Shown here in pieces: positions 4,170 to 7,238 of a stretch of 7,238 nucleotides of DNA. A program made the translations under genes and the position numbers. The notes beneath the pieces were generated by a model. It was not told the DNA's origin. It did no database searches and worked only from the letters and a program-made list of their open reading frames with translations. Positions within the stretch are counted from its first letter, which is position 1, and each line of letters opens with the position of its first letter. The DNA lies in NCBI GenBank assembly GCA_937893835.1, contig CALCSS010000043.1, positions 1 through 7,238 on the forward strand, read 5' to 3'. This DNA comes from an uncultured Fidelibacterota bacterium (GTDB lineage Bacteria > Fidelibacterota > Marinisomatia > Marinisomatales > UBA1611).

Positions 4170-7145
4170 ATGGAAATTCAAAAGAAGAAACTCTCTCCCA
4201 ACAATAAACAAAGATCCGCAATTGAACATCCCCCAGCACCATTGATGATCCTCGCGGGTGCTGGAACGGGCAAGACCTTCACACTTGAAAACAGGATAAT
4301 CTATCTTATAGAGCACTACAATGTTGACCCACAACATATTCTTGCGATCACCTATACAGAAAAAGCAGCAAAAGAATTAAAGAACAGGATCATAGACCAT
4401 CTTGGACCTAAGGTCTATAGTATGACTGTGAGCACCTTCCACTCACTCTGTTTCAAGATCTTGAAAGAGTATGACAACTCTCTACCTCAACTATTAGACC
4501 AGAGCGAGGCCATCCATATGTTCCTTGAAAGGTTTGACCAGTTAGAGCCTTTTGCATCAGACGAGTTCCCTCTTGATCCCCAGAGAGCTGTCACCGAGAG
4601 TTTCATTCCCTTTTTTAATCGAACAAGAGACGAACTTATTGACCCGGCGACAATGGACGTTCCCACACCATCTGAAGAGGGTCCGATCACTCCGGAGATA
4701 GCGAATCAGATCATGGATCTTAAAAGGATCTTTCCATTATTCCAATCGTGGAAAAAAGAGATCAATGTTGTAGACTATGGAGATATGATCCTTTCCGCCT
4801 ATACCATGCTGTCCACGGACTCCGACTTACTAAAAAGTGTCCAAGACCAATATCGTCATATCATTGTGGATGAATTTCAAGATAATAATTTTGCGTTAAA
4901 TAAGATCATCGCCCTCATTGCCGGTGCTCGAAAATTCGTTACAGTAGTGGGAGATGATGACCAGGTCATCTATAGTTTCAGAGGCGCTAACTCATTTAAC
5001 ATAAAAGAGTTCAAGGATCGCTATAATGGGCATGACAAGTTCAAATCAATTGCTCTTGAAAAGAATTATCGATCATCACAGCCTATTTTGGATCTTGCAA
5101 ACGCGAGTATCTCCAACAATGATGGTCGTATGGAAAAGACCCTCTTCTCAGGTCTAGATCTCCCACACGAAAAACCCATTCGATTTTGGGGTACCAAAGA
5201 GGAACAAATAGAATTTTTGGTCAGTGAGATATATCATCACATCGATGAAGGCATTCCCTATAATGACATTGCAGTATTATGCCGAACACATGGTCAGGCA
5301 AATGGCGTGGTCGATGCTTTATGCGAGGCCCATATCCCTGTACAACCTCAATACATGGGATTATTCAATTGCTCTGGCGTCAGAGACATAATCGCATGGT
5401 GCCAGTTGGTATCTGGTGGCACATTCCAAGATTCGGCGCTCTACCGTCTTATCAAAAATGAATGTGGTTATAAGACAGCCCATATGATCTTTTCAAAAGG
5501 CAATAGATATGATACTGACCCACGATTTGATCAGTTCAAGAATGACAATGACCTTAGAGAAAGATACCCCGTCATCGATGACATCATCAGATCGATCGAT
5601 AGACTAAGGTCGACCATTCAAAAACGATCTGCCGGGGAGATGGTGTGGGAGATAACACAGCAAATTGGGATATTAAGGTCTTCTGCTAAAAGATATGGTA
5701 TGGACGACCACTACACCTTGCTCAATATTGGTAATCTACTGAAAAGGGCACAGGACTTTACTCGTAGGAATAAGAAGAATCATAGTATCATCGCCTTTAA
5801 TATTTATCTAGAAGCTATCATGCGTTCTGGAGGGCTACCACACATCAAACCAGAATCCTATCGGCCACAGGAAGGTGTGATAGTCAATACAGTACACGGT
5901 GTTAAAGGAGCCGAGTTCCCTATTGTGTTCATGCCCTTTCTCAGATCTGCCAGTTTCCCTTTGAATTTTCGGACAAGTAAGCGCATAAATCGTCCACCTG
6001 ACACGTGGCTCCAATATGAACAAGACGTAGACATCACACCAAAGGAACACCACGTCAATGAAGAACGACGCCTGTTTTATGTAGCGGTCACTCGAGCACA
6101 GAAAAAACTTTATCTTTTGACTCCTGAGAAAGCGACGTCCCCCTTTATAAAAGAACTATCAGATACACTAATGGAGAATCAGACCATGGTAAAACCCAAA
6201 ATCAATCCCAGAACGCATTCAGACCTAAAGATCAAATATGAACAATATGTTCAAAAGGCGCTCTCTAGAGAGTCATATGATCAAGTCAAAGAATATGGTC
6301 TCGCTCTAAAAGCTATTCACGAACATGAGAAGGGACAAACTGTCGTATTAGGAGACTCAGACTGGGAAAAGGAATTAAAACTAGACCTTCAACAGGATTT
6401 TGAGCCACCAGTCGCTGATAGGATCGATCTTTCCGCTAGTGCGATCGATACCTATGAGAATTGCCCATTGAAATTCAGACTAGGACGAATCGATGGCATC
6501 CCACAAACAGCAAAAAAACCAGAACTGGTATTTGGAAATATCATACACGCTGTCCTTCAAAGATTTCATGAGCCCAATAAAGAACTTAGTAGAAATAGGA
6601 TACTTCGTCTTTTGGAGGAAGAATGGAAAAAAGGAGAATTTGATTATGCTGTGAGAGAGGAAAAGTTCAAGGAGCAAGGTAAAGACATTTTAGAGCGTTA
6701 TCAGCAACTCACATCAACAGATCCTCCAGATGTAATTAGGATTGAAGAAAAATTTGCCTTTGATATCGGCCCGATCACAATTAGAGGTGCAATAGATAGA
6801 ATTGATAACACACCCGAGGGCATAACTATATTGGACTATAAGACGAGCAAGACACCTTCATCCGCAAAATCGAGCCTCCAGTTGGCAGTGTACTCCATGT
6901 ACCTTGAGCAACTTGAGGATCAAGAGATCGGAGGGCTACCTATCTCAGCCGCGCTCTATTTTTTAAGAGAGGAAGACAGACCAAACCGGAGTCATTCATT
7001 CACAACGGATCAGATTGGTGAGACAAAGGAAAAGATCATTGAAGTAGCTGCAGGCATACGAAGAAAAGAATTTAATGCCAAGACAGGGAAACACTGTGAC
7101 TGGTGTGATTACAAGAACCTTGTTTGTCCCGCATGGGAAAACTAG
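4170..7145 (+). CDS. UvrD/PcrA-like SF1A helicase fused to RecB/AddB-like Fe-S PD-(D/E)XK nuclease
   Basis: This 991-residue fusion should unwind DNA 3'-5' with ATP and cut it, as AddAB or AdnAB subunits do in double-strand break repair. Helicase motifs appear in order: Walker A AGAGTGKT (29-36), Ia ITYTEKAAKEL (60-70), Ib VSTFHSLC (87-94), II VDEFQD (233-238), III GDDDQVIYSFRGA (261-273), IV NYRSS (299-303), V VNTVHGVKGAEF (572-583) and VI RRLFYVAVTRA (633-643). A linker of about 100 residues leads to the nuclease domain (about 752-991), with H793 in GNIIH, D876 in GAIDRID, D889-Y-K891 in ILDYKTSK, and Q904/Y908. C765 together with C976, C979 and C986 (C-x2-C-x6-C) matches the iron-sulfur staple of AddB and Cas4. 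All catalytic residues are present, so both activities are probably live. No AddB/RecC-like partner is visible. The start at 4170 lacks an SD; in-frame stops upstream limit alternatives. Confidence 0.95.
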   Translation: MEIQKKKLSPNNKQRSAIEHPPAPLMILAGAGTGKTFTLENRIIYLIEHYNVDPQHILAITYTEKAAKELKNRIIDHLGPKVYSMTVSTFHSLCFKILKEYDNSLPQLLDQSEAIHMFLERFDQLEPFASDEFPLDPQRAVTESFIPFFNRTRDELIDPATMDVPTPSEEGPITPEIANQIMDLKRIFPLFQSWKKEINVVDYGDMILSAYTMLSTDSDLLKSVQDQYRHIIVDEFQDNNFALNKIIALIAGARKFVTVVGDDDQVIYSFRGANSFNIKEFKDRYNGHDKFKSIALEKNYRSSQPILDLANASISNNDGRMEKTLFSGLDLPHEKPIRFWGTKEEQIEFLVSEIYHHIDEGIPYNDIAVLCRTHGQANGVVDALCEAHIPVQPQYMGLFNCSGVRDIIAWCQLVSGGTFQDSALYRLIKNECGYKTAHMIFSKGNRYDTDPRFDQFKNDNDLRERYPVIDDIIRSIDRLRSTIQKRSAGEMVWEITQQIGILRSSAKRYGMDDHYTLLNIGNLLKRAQDFTRRNKKNHSIIAFNIYLEAIMRSGGLPHIKPESYRPQEGVIVNTVHGVKGAEFPIVFMPFLRSASFPLNFRTSKRINRPPDTWLQYEQDVDITPKEHHVNEERRLFYVAVTRAQKKLYLLTPEKATSPFIKELSDTLMENQTMVKPKINPRTHSDLKIKYEQYVQKALSRESYDQVKEYGLALKAIHEHEKGQTVVLGDSDWEKELKLDLQQDFEPPVADRIDLSASAIDTYENCPLKFRLGRIDGIPQTAKKPELVFGNIIHAVLQRFHEPNKELSRNRILRLLEEEWKKGEFDYAVREEKFKEQGKDILERYQQLTSTDPPDVIRIEEKFAFDIGPITIRGAIDRIDNTPEGITILDYKTSKTPSSAKSSLQLAVYSMYLEQLEDQEIGGLPISAALYFLREEDRPNRSHSFTTDQIGETKEKIIEVAAGIRRKEFNAKTGKHCDWCDYKNLVCPAWEN

Positions 7146-7238
7146 AAATTCTATTGATTATTAAAAGTTGATGACAGATTCGTTTAGATAATCATTCCTA
7201 ACAACAATGCACCTAATAATAGATAACAACCAGTGAAT
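7146..7238. other. Short tail past the helicase-nuclease gene; possible end of a convergent gene
   Basis: This A+T-rich stretch shows no convincing terminator hairpin. On the minus strand, a frame entering from the right edge reads FTGCYLLLGALLLGMII and stops at TAA (7184-7186). It looks like the last hydrophobic helix of a membrane protein encoded mostly outside the window. With only 17 codons visible, chance is a real alternative. The plus strand holds only a few trivial codons after the TAG at 7143. Confidence 0.3.

Noticed and set aside
4131..4337. Minus-strand frame of 68 codons crossing the helicase start, possible upstream gene of the sigma operon
   Set aside because: It is antisense to the conserved Walker A region and has no family features. 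The divergent arrangement is the simpler reading.
5588..5600. GATCGATCGAT-like run as a possible repeat or methylation cluster
   Set aside because: It is a short stretch inside conserved-frame coding sequence for Arg-Ser-Ile-Asp-Arg and does not recur as a structured array.
4170..7145. Helicase-nuclease as a Cas4-like or CRISPR component
   Set aside because: The nuclease fold and iron-sulfur cysteines are shared with Cas4, but there is no cas gene or repeat array, and fusion to a UvrD helicase points to AddAB-type repair proteins.

Overview
The window looks like chromosomal DNA of a Gram-negative bacterium with moderately low G+C. Two lipoprotein signal peptides and a Spy/CpxP-like periplasmic protein support an outer membrane. 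The gene styles suggest the FCB group or a marine lineage such as Candidatus Marinimicrobia (SAR406), but this is a weak inference. I see no mobile element, tRNA, rRNA or CRISPR.

Layout. Most of the window (1-4036) is read on the minus strand, in two transcription units. From the right, the first unit (4036 down to 1585) encodes an ECF sigma factor, a single-pass membrane protein overlapping it by 8 bp (probable anti-sigma factor), a Spy/CpxP-like periplasmic protein, and a 333-residue lipoprotein of unknown function. A rho-independent terminator at 1511-1555 closes it. The second unit (1449 down to the left edge) encodes phosphoserine aminotransferase SerC, then a 52-codon two-helix membrane protein starting 2 bp after the serC stop, then the N-terminus of an amidohydrolase lipoprotein cut by the window edge. 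A divergent 133-bp spacer (4037-4169) separates the sigma gene from the only plus-strand gene. This encodes a 991-residue fusion of an SF1A UvrD/PcrA-like helicase with a RecB/AddB-like PD-(D/E)XK nuclease that has four cysteines placed for an iron-sulfur cluster.

How the genes may work together. The sigma, membrane protein and Spy-like order resembles a cell-envelope or metal-stress module of the CnrH-CnrY-CnrX kind: a cytoplasmic sigma factor held by a short membrane-anchored peptide, with a periplasmic helical sensor. The lipoprotein would be a co-expressed effector. The helicase-nuclease probably acts in recombinational repair or DNA end processing. SerC is housekeeping serine and pyridoxal phosphate metabolism.

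The most interesting points are the compact sigma/anti-sigma/Spy/lipoprotein operon, an internal repeat in the putative anti-sigma's cytoplasmic segment, the small membrane protein after serC, and the fused helicase-nuclease. I saw nothing that proves a wholly new system.
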